DNA from: Chionis minor
Lineage: Eukaryota > Chordata > Aves > Charadriiformes > Chionididae
Direction of reading: 5' to 3'
DNA: 64,000 nucleotides
Assembly: GCA_013398295.1 (NCBI GenBank)
Contig: VZSF01000896.1
Location: forward strand, 56,068 to 120,067
Positions 24,501-36,331 of this stretch are shown piece after piece. Made by a program: the position numbers and the translations under genes. The notes below the pieces were generated by a model. The model saw only the letters and a list, made by a program, of their open reading frames with translations, was not told the DNA's origin and searched no databases. Every line of letters starts with the position of its first letter. Positions within the stretch are counted from its first letter, which is position 1.

Positions 24501-24814
24501 AGGTATTTGGAAACTTTCCAAAGAAAATGTTATTTATTAGAATACATTGAATTATCGAAATGTTAAATTTCATGGGAGCTTCTCAATCAGAGATTCTTTA
24601 CCTTTAGGATACAACTTCCCCTTAAAATAACTACTTTGGCCATCAATCATCTATAATATTTGTGACATAGAGTCAAGAATCTATTATAACATTCAAACTA
24701 GTGTGTCATACCCTACCTCATTGCCTTCACCATACCAGCTATTCTGACAAGGGTACACTATGTCAGAATGTGTCTCTCAATAATGAAATATTCTTCACTG
24801 TAGAGGTTTTAATT

Positions 24815-26088
24815 TCATAGAGTCATAGAATGGTTTAGGTTGGAAGGGACCTTCAAGATCATCTAGTCCCAACCCCCCTGCCATGGACAAGGACACCTCC
24901 TACTAGACCAGGTTGCTCAAAGCCTACAGGTGGGGTACTGTAGTGGAGTAGAGGGGGAGAATCACCTCCTTTGACCTGTTTGCCATGCTTGCTTTAATGC
25001 AGCCCAGGATGTGGTTGGCTTTCTGGGCTGCAAGCGTGCATTTGTGGCACATATTGAGCATCTCATCAACCAAGTCCCCCAAGACCTCCTCATGGCTGCT
25101 CTCAATCCATTTTCCACCCAGCCTGTATTTGTGCATGGGATTGCCCTGACCCAGGTGCAGGACCTTGCACTTGGCCTTGTTGAACATCACAAGGTTTGCA
25201 CGGTCCCACCTCTCAAGCCTATCTATGTCCTTCTGGATGGCATCCCTGCCCTCTGACATGTTAACCACAACACACAGCTTTGTGTGACTGGCAAACTTGC
25301 TGACCGTGCACTCAATCCCACTGTCCATGTCACCAACAAAGATGCTAAGCAACACCAGTTCCAATACCAACCCCTGAGGAATGCCACTTGTCACTGGTTT
25401 CCACTTGGATATCAAGCCATTGACCACAACTCTTGGAGTGTGGCCATCCCGCCAATTCCTTGTCCACCAAGTGGTCCATCCATCAAATCCATATCTCTCC
25501 AATTTAGAGACCATGATTTCATGCAAGACAGTGTCAAATGCTTTGCACAAGTCCAGGTAGATGATGTCAGTTGCTCTTCTCTGCTGTAATGCTGCCATAG
25601 AAGGCCACCAAATTTGTCAGACACAATTGACCTGTAGTGAAGCCACCTCGGCTCTTACTAATCACCTCCTTTTCCATGTGTCTTAGCATAGTTTCCAGGA
25701 GGGTCTGCTCCATGATCTTGCTGTGGAAAGAGGTTAGACTGACTGGCCTGCAGTTCCCTGGGCCTTCTTTTTTTTACCTTTTTAAAAATGGGGGTTATGT
25801 TTCCCCTTTTCCAGTCAGTGGGAACTTCACCAGACTCACACAACTTCTAAAATACGATGCATGATGGGTTGGCAACTTCATCCACCAGTTCTCTCAGGAC
25901 CTGTGGATGAATGTCATCAGGTTCCATGGATTTGTGCACCTTCAGCTTCCTCAGCTGGTCTTCAGCGTGGTCTTCTCCTACAGTGGGCAGTACCTCATTT
26001 TCTCACTCCCTGCTTTTGTCGTCTGCAACTTGGGTGGTGCGGTTAGAGCCCTTAACAGTGAAGACTGAGGCAAAAAAAGTCATTGAGT
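24815..26088 (-). mobile_element. CR1 LINE with internal deletion, minus strand
   Basis: The octamer end starts at 24815, but after about 110 bases of 3' UTR (to CTCAAAGCC at about 24925) the sequence jumps straight to the RT C-terminal region. That removes most of the 3' UTR and the end of ORF2, about 400 bp relative to the copy at 39868. It continues through RT and the upstream linker to about 26088 (GAAGACTGAGGCAAAAAAAG). Confidence 0.9.
24924..25860 (-). pseudogene. CR1 ORF2 reverse transcriptase, inactive
   Basis: ORF2 of CR1 encodes endonuclease plus reverse transcriptase. A 224-codon open stretch (25598-24924) holds motif A (IIYLDLCKAFDTVLHE), the motif B region (PVTSGIPQGLVLELVL), and a damaged motif C: FASHTKL where the family has FADDTKL, so both catalytic Asp are lost. 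The thumb region DAIQKDIDRLERWDRANLV follows. Upstream, after frameshifts, GEVPTDWKRGNITPIFKK is readable (25825-25770). The endonuclease is absent and the C-terminus is removed by the internal deletion. Confidence 0.88.
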
Positions 26089-26214
26089 TGTTGATTTGAC
26101 AACACTTGTCTCTGACAGACGTGCAGCATAGCAGGCGCTGTCAATCTTCCTAAGAGAGGTCTAGAAAAATATTATCAGTGCTGTTACGCAAATAACTTAC
26201 TTCCAAATAAGAAC

Positions 26215-26482
26215 AGAGAATCATAAAATCATTTACGTAGTAAAAGACTGTTAACACCATCACATCGAACCATAAACCTAACACTGTCAAATCCACCACT
26301 AAACCATGTCCCTAAGCACCATGTCTACACATCCTTTAAATACATCTAGGGATGATGACTCAACCACTTCCCTAGTCAGCCTGTTTCAGTGCTTGATAAC
26401 TCTTTTGATGGAGAAATTTTTCCTAATGTCCAATCTAAACCTATCCTCGTGTAACTTGAGGCCATTTCCTCTTGTCCTAGAA
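26215..26482 (-). mobile_element. Old CR1 3' UTR fragment, minus strand
   Basis: This is a different CR1 subfamily from its neighbour, with a decayed 3' end (AATCATAAAATCATTTACG) followed by CCACTAAACCATGTCCCTAA and GAAATTTTTCCTAATGTCCA. It ends at about 26482 (CCTCTTGTCCTAG). Several substitutions against the usual subfamily sequence suggest an old insertion. Confidence 0.85.
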
Positions 26483-26544
26483 GAAGTCACCAGGCAAGAC
26501 TTTTGTGCCAGTTTATATACAGAGAACAGAAGATATGTTCTTTG

Positions 26545-27067
26545 TAGTGATGTGGTCTCTACTCTGCCCTGGTGAGGCCACATCTGGAGTACTGTGTCCA
26601 GTTCTGGGCTTCCTAGTTCCAGAAAGACAGGGAACTACTGGAGACAGTCCAGTGGAGGGCTACAAAGGTGATCAAGGGAATGCAGCACCTCTCTTATGAG
26701 GAAAGGCTGAGAAACCTCTGTTTTTTTAGTCTGGAGAAGACTGAGAGGGGATCTCTTCAATGCCTACCAATATCTAAAAAGCATGTGTCAAGAGGATGAG
26801 GACAGACTCGTTTCAGTGGCACCCAGTGACAGGACAAGGGACAATGAGCACAAACTGGAACACAAGAAACTCCATCTCAACATGAGGAAAAAATTCCTTA
26901 CCTTGAGGGTGACAGAACACTGGAACAGGCTACCCAGAAAGCCTTGCTTAAAGCCTCCTGGATGCGTTCCTGTGCAACGTGCTCTAGGTGAACCTGCTTT
27001 GTCAGGGGGGTTGGACTAGATGACCTCTGAAGGTCTCTTCCAACCTCTAACATTCTGTGATTCTGTG
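26545..27067 (+). mobile_element. CR1 LINE 3' end, plus strand
   Basis: Plus-strand 5'-truncated copy. It begins near CTCTACTCTGCCCTGGTGAG, includes a C-terminal ORF2 remnant (YEERLRNLCFFSLEKTERGS, then HLNMRKKFLTLRVTEHWNRL in the next frame), and ends with two octamers ATTCTGTG at 27052-27067. About 60 bases separate it from the oppositely oriented fragment on its left. Confidence 0.9.
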
Positions 27068-29996
27068 GCCTCTCAACAGAATGCCTAAACACTCTCCAAA
27101 AACACAGTCTAACTGACATAATAACTACTGTCACTCTATATTTCTCCTTTTTCAGTAAATTAATGTAATCTGGCAGGCTAACAGGCTAGTCTACTTTTCC
27201 TGTGTTCTGTATTTGGAAAGATTACAGCTAACTAGTTCAATATCTTCCTGGTAGATCTGTGGCATAGAAAAACACCCCTTATAATCAACAAATGGTATCT
27301 CTATTTTTTAATTATCATACAGCTGTCAATCATATTTTTTAGTTCTGGCATATAGCACAAAAGTTATGGATTTCAAAACCTGTATTAATATCATAGCCAA
27401 GCTTAACTCAACATTTAAACTCCAGTTGCTTCCAGTCTGTTTTGATAGTCCTTCAAATAACATAATCTCAAATGATTTTATATACATTATCTCTAACCTT
27501 CATCAATCATTTACACCCCCCTTCATAAGAAATACTAAAAACATTTCCTGTACTCATTTAAATGTGTAATCTCATCTCCAGCTAAACTATATGGTTCATA
27601 ATGACTGGCTGAATTTTATTTTCAAGTTCTACAATTTATTCTTTATACATAAGTATCTGCAACTCTGCTCAATGAGTTGATTAGAAGTAAACGATTGTAG
27701 TAAAATACTTGAGTTACTGAAAACTGCTTCTGTATAAAACCATATAATTCTTCTGAGATTATCATTTTACATTTAATTGATCTGTCTTTATAGTATAGTT
27801 AGGAGGTACATTTCTGAGTGAAGAAACTGCTTTTAAAACATGCTGTTCTGATAGTTCCAGAGAACAAAATCTCCCACATCAACAACAGGAAACTCAAAAT
27901 TTTCCACACTGCTTTGTTAAGATTATAATCACTTCATTTTTCTGAGCCTGCCAGTAAAGATGCTAATTGTACTGTTATATTGCAACAGACAATCAGTCAG
28001 GAGGAATCTTATGCTGTAATTTGAGACTAATAAGCAGACAACATGTTTTGAAGTTCAAGGATAAAATATTTCCATCTGAATTGGTCATACAGTGCAAACC
28101 CCACCTCAGCTGCATATATCCAGAGATATTTCCTTCTAGCAGACTAAACTCATCTATGGAATGTGGAATTCATTAGCTTTCATTACAATATTCATTACAA
28201 GAAGTCATTACAACAAATCATATGCCACCTGGATTGTTGCACAGGTATATGCTGTAGCAGGGTATGCAGACCACACAACTGTTCCAGAATATACCCTTGG
28301 ATTAGTGCTCAAATAAATCCAGTCATGCTTCTCTGACTATGCTGTAACCTCCATAATGCCATTATAGGGACATTTCCCACAACATGTATGAACTGCAGAA
28401 ATACTACAATGCTTGTGCTTGCTTTTTCATTTGTATCGATCTGCTTCTGAAGTTGTATGCTACAGCAGGCCTTACAGGGCATCCTGAGTGAATCTCACAG
28501 GAAGGAAGATACAATAATGGAAAGATTTGAGGGGAATGACAAAATGTGTAAATGGCTGTATCTGTGCAGATGCTTTTATCAATCTCAGATCCCCCGAGAC
28601 ATCTTGGTTGCCTCAGGAAACAGGGTGCACTATTCCCTTCCAGTTCTAGATTCTTTTGGTAGAAAAGCCAGGCATAAAAATAAAAAAGAAAAAAAGAAGA
28701 GCATTAGTGTTCCATTTCTGCAGTCTGTGTGGCAGGACGAAAAGCACTACAGGGTCTATTAGAGAGCACATTTATCCCACAAAATACTTTTGCTCCACGT
28801 GTCTCCTTGGTTGTCAATTATTCCCTATGTAGATTTTAGAGAAAATTGTGATGTTGGCAACACTTCCAAAAACTTGATCTGGTCTGATAAAATCAGTCAA
28901 AAGCTTCCTCAGCTTCTGCAGAAATGCAGTAAGACAAAGTTAGCCACAGTCAATGTTAAATTTGTTTTGCATAGGCAAATATTTATCCCTATACAAGAGG
29001 TCAGCCCAAATAAATCTAAGTGATATCCTAAGTATTAGAAAATATAGACAAATCATTTAGATTCTAAGCAATGAAAAAACAAGAATCTAGCTTTACCAAG
29101 AAGAGGGTGTTCTTATTACTAGCACAACACTTGACATTGGCTCTAGGTTTGGGTTTTTTTCTTCTTGTTTACCTAAAAAATCTGCCTTTAAGCCAAACAG
29201 TTGCTTTGATGGGCTGATGCATTACAAGTAAAAGCCACCAGGCAAATGGTAAACATAAAGGACTGTGTTGGAATTTGAGTTTCCGTCATTTTCATGATCT
29301 GATACTTGAAATAAGTTGTCACACATTAAAGAAATAGAGTAAGTTGACACTTGTAATATTAAATTAAATTTGTTTGTGTTAATGTTAGTGAACTCTAGTT
29401 AAATCTGTCTTGTACTAGGTCTTTATTACGTCTGGTATTACAGCTGCCAGCAAACAAACAAGTACAAAAAAGAACATTGTTTTTTTCATTCTTTTTATTT
29501 ACTTATTCTTGTGACTGACCACTCAAAGAATACATAGAATATAGGGCACATTCTGATACAGCTTGAATTTTTCCCTTTGGCTAATCATGCACTTTTAAGA
29601 CATCAGTGTTTCTTTTTATAGAGTTTAGCATTTCTTGTGTTTGAATTGATATTGCAGCTAACCTTTTTCCCCTTCTGTCATTCTCTTTTTAAATTCTGAC
29701 TCTCCAGGTCTTCTTCATAGCATGACTCATCACCAATGAGAGGCAGATATTCTTGATAACTATGAAAATCACCTCTTACCTATCTACACATTCACATCAG
29801 AATTCTGTTACATGAAAAAAAGGGGAAAATTCTATACCAGTGAACTATAGGAGATTTCTAGCTATATTTTATGTGATTTATGGTCATACAAGTGTATTCA
29901 TAATATTTTTTTTTTAAAACACAGTAATGAAATTCTAAAGAAGCAACTAAAAATTATTTCTATAGATAAAAGTGAGAAAATGGAGACGTTTAAAAT
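27068..29996. other. A+T-rich DNA, no recognised feature
   Basis: No assignable repeat. A 101-codon plus-strand frame at 28457-28762 ends in a lysine-rich low-complexity tail and has no recognised domain. Confidence 0.45.
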
Positions 29997-31081
29997 TGTA
30001 TTGGGTTTGCATGGCAATGGTTTGGTACCTGGGAGCTACAGGGGTGGCTCTTGTGAGAAGCTGTTAGAAGCTTCCCTTATGTCCATTAAAGCCAATGCCA
30101 GCCAGCTCCAAGATGGACCTGACGCTGGCCATCAGGGGTAGTTGTAGCACCTCTGTGATAACGTATTTAAGAAGGGGGAAAAAACCAAACTGTATAACAG
30201 CAATTGCAGCTGGAGAGAAAAGTGAGAATATGTGAGAGCAGCAACTATGCAGACACCGAGGTCAGTGAAGAAGGAGGGGGAAGAGGTGCTTCAGGCACTG
30301 AAGGAGAGTTACCCTGCAGCCCGATGAAGGCGATGAAGGCGATGGTGAGGCAGGCTGTCCCCCTGCAGCCTATCGAGGTTAACAGTAGAACGGATATCCA
30401 CCTGCAGCCTGTGGAGGACCTCAATCCAGAGCAGGTGGATACCCAAAGGAGGATGTAATCCTGTGGAGAGAGAAGCCCATGCTGGAGCAGGTTTGCTGAC
30501 AGGACTTGTGACCCCATGGGAAACGCGTGCTGGAGCAGTCCATTCTTGAAGGACTGCACCCCATGGAAAGGACCTGTGCTGGAGCAGTTCATGAAGAACT
30601 GCAGCCGGTGGGAAGGACTCACATTGGAGAAATTTGTGGAGAGCTGCCTCCTGTGGGTGGGCCCCCACGCTGGATCAGGGTAAGAGTATGAGGAGTCTTC
30701 CATCCAAGGAGGAACAAGTGGCAGAGACATGTGATGACCTGACCACAACCCCCATTCCCTGTTCCCCTGAGACATGGGAGGGGAGAATGTAGGGAATTCA
30801 GGAGTGAACTTGAGGCCTGGAAGAAGGGAGGGGTGGAGGTGTTTTAAGATTTAGTTTTTATTTTTCATTATTCTACTCTGATTTTGATTGGTAGTAAATT
30901 AAACTAATTTTCCCAGGTTGAGTCTGTTTTGCCTATGATGGTAATTGCTGAGTGATCTCCCCATCCTTATCTTGAACCACAAGACTTTCATTATATTTTC
31001 TCTCCCCTGTCCAGTTGAGGAGGGGAGTGATGAGGTGGCTTTGGTGGGCACCTGGCAAGCAGCCAGGGTCAACCTACCACA
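29997..31081 (+). mobile_element. Solo LTR, avian endogenous retrovirus (family A), near complete
   Basis: Plus-strand LTR from TGTATTGGGTTTGCATGG to AACCTACCACA (TG...CA ends), about 1.08 kb. Landmarks in order: a TATTTAAG TATA-like element near 30164, AGACACCGAGGTCAGTGAAG, a G+C-rich middle with repeated units around the core GCTGGAGCAG, then TTTTGATTGGTAGTAAATTA where related copies have AATAAATTAAATTAAT, so the polyadenylation signal is altered here. No internal retroviral sequence adjoins it, so it is a solo LTR. No clear target duplication was found at these exact ends. Open frames of up to 176 codons on the opposite strand are products of the G+C-rich repeats. Confidence 0.85.
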
Positions 31082-32088
31082 GAAAGACATAAGATAGGGT
31101 GCCTTAATGATATTTTCTCTTTTATAATTTTTTATACTTTGTCCATATCCCTCAGTTTCCATCTCTTAATAACTTACTTTCTGAATTAATTTCCCGTCTT
31201 CTCCCAAATTTTCCCCTTCTCCTCTTGATTACATATATTTACTTTCTTTTAGATATATTTATGGAATTAGAAGAGTCTGCAGGTAAGATTTCTCTATCAG
31301 AGTCTACTCTAGGTAAGAAATCCTTTTGTGCTGAAAACAGGCATCAGCAGCAGTTATACATGAATTAATAGAACTCTGCCATCCTAAGTGAACTGTGCCA
31401 GCAGTCAAAATTCTTACAGACACTGTATTTCTATTCTGTTGAATAATCAAGGTTCAGTAAGACCTCTACAGAGAGAGTGTCTGCAGTGAGATTAACGGAT
31501 CTGCATACAGGCTTCCATTTAACTATCACAGGTGACCACACTGGGAAAGATACGACAAAGCAATTGCAGCATGGACATGCAAAGCTGTCCAAATTTCACA
31601 AATTCTAGTTGGTGGAAAGCTTTCTTTTTACAAAATAACCTCTTGCTCCAGAATATTAAGAAGTTGCATTAGATGTAGGAGCCTGTTCAAGATGCTTATA
31701 GTCTTTGCTCTGTACACTGGATCATTTCTATAACCTTGGTTTTTAGAAGAGAGTGTGTGAATGCTGAAACTATGGCTATTTTTGTGAAACAAATTCAATG
31801 TAATTTAATTATCAATGAGAATTCCTGAGGACAGGAAAGTGGTTGCCTAACTAAAGTAATGATTCCGCCACCCTGTCTGGGTTGGGCTTAGGAGCTATTA
31901 TGGTCCTGGAACCTTTCCAAGGTTCCCATTTCCCAAGAGGCAGTTTGACCCTCACGTCCCTCATGCAGCTTCTGCTGACTCCGCTAACAGTGCATCGGAA
32001 GCTATGAGGGCCTATTGAACCTGATGTCGCTCATCCTATGCAGCTATCACCACCATCTGCAATCCTGGGTGCTTTTAACTTGCATATA
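31082..32088. other. No recognised gene; unclassified G+C-richer patch at right
   Basis: Mostly A+T-rich. The last 230 bases (about 31860-32088) are more G+C-rich and end at the CR1 3' terminus. They resemble no repeat I know. Confidence 0.45.
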
Positions 32089-34030
32089 CAGAATCACAGA
32101 ATGTTAAGGGTTGGAAGGGACCGCTAGAGATCACCTGGTTCAATCCTCCTGCCAGAGCAGGTTCGCCTACAGCAGGTTGCACACGATGGCGTTCAGGAGG
32201 GTTTTGAATGCCTCCAGTGTCAGAGACTCCACCACCTCTCTGGGCAGCCTGTTCCAGTGCTCTGACACCCTCAAAGTCCAGAAGTTCCTCCTCATGTTGA
32301 GATGGAACTTCCTGTATTCAAGTTTGTACCCATTGCCTCTTGTCCTGTCACTGGGCACCTCTGAAAGAAGACTGGCCCTCTCCTCCTGGCACCTTCCCTT
32401 TAAGTATTTGTAAACATTGATGACATCCACCCTCAGTCTTCTCTTCTCAGACCCAACTCCCTCAGCCTTTCCTCATAAGAAAGATGCTCCAGCCCCCTAA
32501 TCATCTTCGTGGCCCTTTGCTGTACCCTCTCCAGCAGTTCCCTGCCCTTCTTAAACTGGGGAACCCAGAAGTGGACACAGTACTTGAGTTGTGGTCTCAC
32601 CACGGCAGAGTACAGGGGGAGGGTGACCTCCCTCAACCAGCTTGCTGTACTCTTCTTGAGGCACCCCAGGATGCCATTGGCCTTCTTGGCCACAAGGGCA
32701 CATTGCTGGCTCATGGCCATCCTGTTGTCCACCAGGACCCCCAGGTCCCTCTCTGCAGAGCTGCTTTCCAGCAGGTCAGCCCCCAACCTGTACTGGTGCA
32801 TGGGGTTATTCCTCCCCAGGTGAAGGACTCTACACTTGCTTTTGTTGAACTTCATAAAGTTTCTTTCTGCCCAACTCTCCAGCCTGTCCAGGTCACGCTG
32901 AATGGCAGCTTGGCCTTCCAGGGTGTCAGCCACCCCTCCCAGCTTTGTGTCATCAGCAAACTTGCTGATGGTACACTCCATCCTTTCATCCAAGTCATTG
33001 ATGAATACATTGAACAGGACTGGACCCAGCACTGACCCCTGAGGAACACCACTTGTTACCGGCCTCCAACTAGACTCTGACCCACTGATCACAATCCTCT
33101 GAGATCTACCTGCCAATCAGTTTTCAATCCACCCCACTGTCCTTTCATCTAACCCACACTTCCTAAGCTTGCCTACGAGGATGCTGTAGGAGACAGTGTC
33201 AAAAGCCTTGATGAAGTCTAGGTAGACAACATCCACTGCTCTCCCCTCATCTATCTGTCCAGTCATGCCATCGTAGAAGGCTATGAGATTAGTCAGACAT
33301 GACTTCCCCTTGGTGAATCCATACTGACTACTTCTGATAACCTTCTGTTCCTCCAGGTGCTTGGAGATGATGCCCAGAACAAGCTGTTCCGTCATCTTAC
33401 CAGGGATGGAGGTGAGGCTGACTGGCCTGTAGTTTCCTGGATCTTCCTTCTTTCCCTTATTGAAGACTGGAGTGACATTGGCGTTCCTCCAGTCCTCAGG
33501 CACTTCGCCTGTTCTCCAGGACCTTTCAAAGATGCTGGAGAGCAGACCAGCAATGACTTCTGCCAGCTCCCTCAGCACTCATGGGTGCATCCCATCAGGA
33601 CCCAGGGACTTGTGGATGCCCAGTTTACTCAATAGGTCTCTGACTTGATCCTCCCCAACCAAGGGAGAGTCTTCCCTGCTCCAGACTTTTCCCATTACCT
33701 GTACAGTCTGGGTGTCCTGAGGGCTGACCTGAGTGGTGAAGACTGAAGCAACGAAGGCATTCAGTAACTCTGTTTTCTCTGCATTGTCTGTCACCATGGC
33801 ACCTGTCTTATTCAACCGAGGGCCCACATTCTCTCTAGTTTTTCTTTTGCCTCCTATGTACTTGAAGAACCCCTTCCTGTTGACCTTAACATCCCTGGCC
33901 AGATCTAATTCCAAGGAGGCCTTGGCTTTCCTCATTTTGACCCTGCATACTCTGACAGTGTTGTTATAATCTTCCCAAGTGGCCAGTCCCTTCTTCCACA
34001 TACTGTAAACTTCCTTCTTCCGCTTGAGAC
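32089..34030 (-). mobile_element. CR1 LINE, best preserved copy in the window
   Basis: Minus-strand CR1 of about 1.94 kb. The 3' end is CAGAATCACAGAATG at 32089. It has a short 3' UTR, then ORF2 from its C-terminus back through the complete RT to the linker region, where it is 5'-truncated at about 34030 (TTCCGCTTGAGAC). Its subfamily differs from the copies at 24815 and 39868. The low number of coding lesions suggests it is among the younger CR1 insertions here. Confidence 0.93.
32167..34001 (-). pseudogene. CR1 ORF2 (reverse transcriptase), almost open
   Basis: One frame runs from 34001 to 32433 with only two stops. The first is TGA at 33581-33579, where the family has Arg after GPDGMHP, a typical CpG decay. 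The second is TGA at 33119-33117, in place of the Trp of an ENWL motif. Domains in order: linker (MRKAKASLELDLARDVKVNR), RT fingers (NYRPVSLTSIPGKMTEQLV), motif A (VVYLDFIKAFDTV), motif B ([15 protein letters not shown]), motif C ([11 protein letters not shown]) with all catalytic Asp present, and thumb ([18 protein letters not shown]). A frameshift near 32433 moves the C-terminal domain ([20 protein letters not shown]) into another frame that ends at 32167. The endonuclease is missing through 5' truncation, so the copy cannot be autonomous. Confidence 0.92.
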
Positions 34031-36331
34031 TTTACTTTTTTTTGAGTATCTTTAAAGTTACTCTTTTACTACTGTGTGTTAAGCAAGCAAGTGTGAATTA
34101 AAATAGGGTTTCTAAAAATTTAAAGATCAGTCTTCATATCAGGTTATCTTCAAATCTGGGCAGAGAATGGATTGTCCCTGAGCTGTTATCACTACAATTT
34201 AGAAGTCCTTTGTTCTGAGGATATGAGAACCAACCACTTGGGTTGATGCTCCCAGAACATTGAAAAATTGAAGATCTTTATCAACATGTTGTACTCTTTC
34301 AATCCATGGATGTTTATTGTAAGATTTATTTTGTCTGATGAATCAGGAATTTATAAAAAAATCATGATTTACAGAAAAAAATGCATACACATCTGTCCCT
34401 AGAGTTTTTGATATGTTCAAAGGTCCTAGGAATAACTATATTTTTTTTCCATAACTGTTATTAAAGTTAGCTGAATCAAAGCCAGTATAACATTACTATC
34501 TACTTTGAAATCATACTTCTGACATTTCAGAGACTAGACAAGAAGTTTTACCTTTTTCATCAGGTATATTTTCCTGCAAAATTTTATTTCATGTGATTAT
34601 AATATTTCTTATCCATGTCATTGTCACGTCAAAAATAGTTTTGGGAATTGGTTCTGTATTATATTCTACACATATATCAAGAAAAAATTTAGTAAAAATA
34701 TCAGTTGTATATACTTAGGGCTTCCCTTTATATCTTAACACTTTTTAATTATTATATTTTTAGTTAGTTTAATAATTTAATATTTTTTGATTTTTCCATA
34801 ATTGATAAGTATTTTAACTTTTTTTTTTTTTTGACAGCACCATAAAACTATCTATATTTAGTGAGGAACAGCTAGAGTTTGCGACAACTTTCATTCTGGT
34901 GCAATTTTGACTGCAAAAATTGTAATAGTTTACTGCTTCATACAGACAGAGAATACTGAGAATATGCATATTATGCATGCTTATAGACAAATTAATTGTA
35001 TACATGTAAATATATGTAAGTAATATAGATGTACATGTACATATATTGTACTTTTAATCTTCTGAAAGTACCAGAGTAGGTTTCATTAGTAATTTCCTGT
35101 TTCCTGGACCACACAAACATCTTAGTCTTCCGTAATAGCACCCATCCAGACCTCTAGGGAGTTTTAAGTAATTTCCTAGTTATTGGGTATGTAGCTGTGG
35201 CATTAAACATAGATATCTTCTTGTTCTAAGTTCTCTGACACATGTCAAATGAAACTTTTTATAGAAGTAAGGAGTACTTGGTTTAGCAGTTTAGTCTTGG
35301 ACTTGTATTTGTATGGTTGGTTCTGATGCCATGTGGAAGAAGGCCTGCAAACAAGAGTAAGACAGAGTAATGATTTGGAGATTTAAGTCTTTTGATGGAA
35401 AACTTCTGCTAGCCTGGCTTTAAGACTTTGGAAAGATGCTTTTTGTCTTTGTGTTCACCTCCTGTTTCTCTGAATGAGTAGTCAGAACAGAACCACTCAG
35501 TGTAAGAAAGTTGCCCTGGAGAATTTGTCTCTTCAGCACCTGTCAGAACACAGCAAAAGCTTCAAGGAAAAAGTGTTCTCTCTTTTGCTATTGTATTTGA
35601 AACAACTGGAGCTCCTTGTAATACACTACTGGAAAGACTGAAAAAACTAGTAGAAGAAGGACACAAGAAAAAGATTAAAGCAATTAAAAATGTAATTTGC
35701 TTGAAGCCAGTTAAAGAATCTTTCTCAAGATGAAAAGCAGCCCTTCAATTGCTACAGCCAATCTGCTTCAGAAGGAGAAAAGTTTTGTTCAGGAAAAAAC
35801 AAAAAAAAAGTAGTATCATGGGTTTTAGTACTGTTTCTGTGATACTATTGATTATGTGCTAGACACAGATATCTCTCTGTTTAAGCTGTTTTTTTCCTTC
35901 TTTAAGAGTGTCTTTTGCCTATGTTTCGTTGCTGTCCTAGCCACATGCAGCCAAAATAAATCTAGAAAAAAATTGAAGGATTTTAACTTTTATCTTTATA
36001 TTGTCTGATAAAGAAAAGTTTTTTTTAAAAAAATAATAAAATAACTATTCAAATCTAGTGTATTTTACTGTGAGAAGCATACTGAGAGAGACATTTTTAA
36101 ATAGAAAAAACAGATCTTACAGAGGTGGCCTGATAATTAAAACATCTTCATTTTGGTGAAGTAAAATGGAAGCAGACCTGAAAGTACTGACAAGTAAGAG
36201 CGTATATATTGCCATTATATTGTGGTTTTTATGCACTGGGCACAAAAGTTTAGGAAATATGCAAAACCATTGGCTATAATATTATTTTCAATATTTTCCT
36301 ATTTCATTTGGTGTATAATGTGTTATACAGA
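34031..36331. other. A+T-rich DNA, no recognised feature
   Basis: No gene or familiar repeat. Contains several short T-runs and small palindromic words such as GTACATGTAC near 35033. Confidence 0.45.

Larger units (their letters stand above)
14326..24814. other. Longest repeat-poor stretch, A+T-rich
   Basis: About 10.5 kb with no recognised gene or transposon. It contains a hairpin at 16197-16227, a one-base gap at 16897, an A-run at 19430-19447, A/C-rich tracts near 15041 and 21846, and a G+C-richer block near 21020-21560 (separate entries). It could be intronic or intergenic. Confidence 0.45.

Noticed and set aside
30245..30775. 176-codon minus-strand frame
   Set aside because: Same explanation: antisense of the repeat-rich middle of the LTR at 29997-31081.
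32484..33635. Plus-strand frames of 183, 104 and 92 codons
   Set aside because: They are antisense shadows of the minus-strand CR1 ORF2, which has the recognisable RT motifs.
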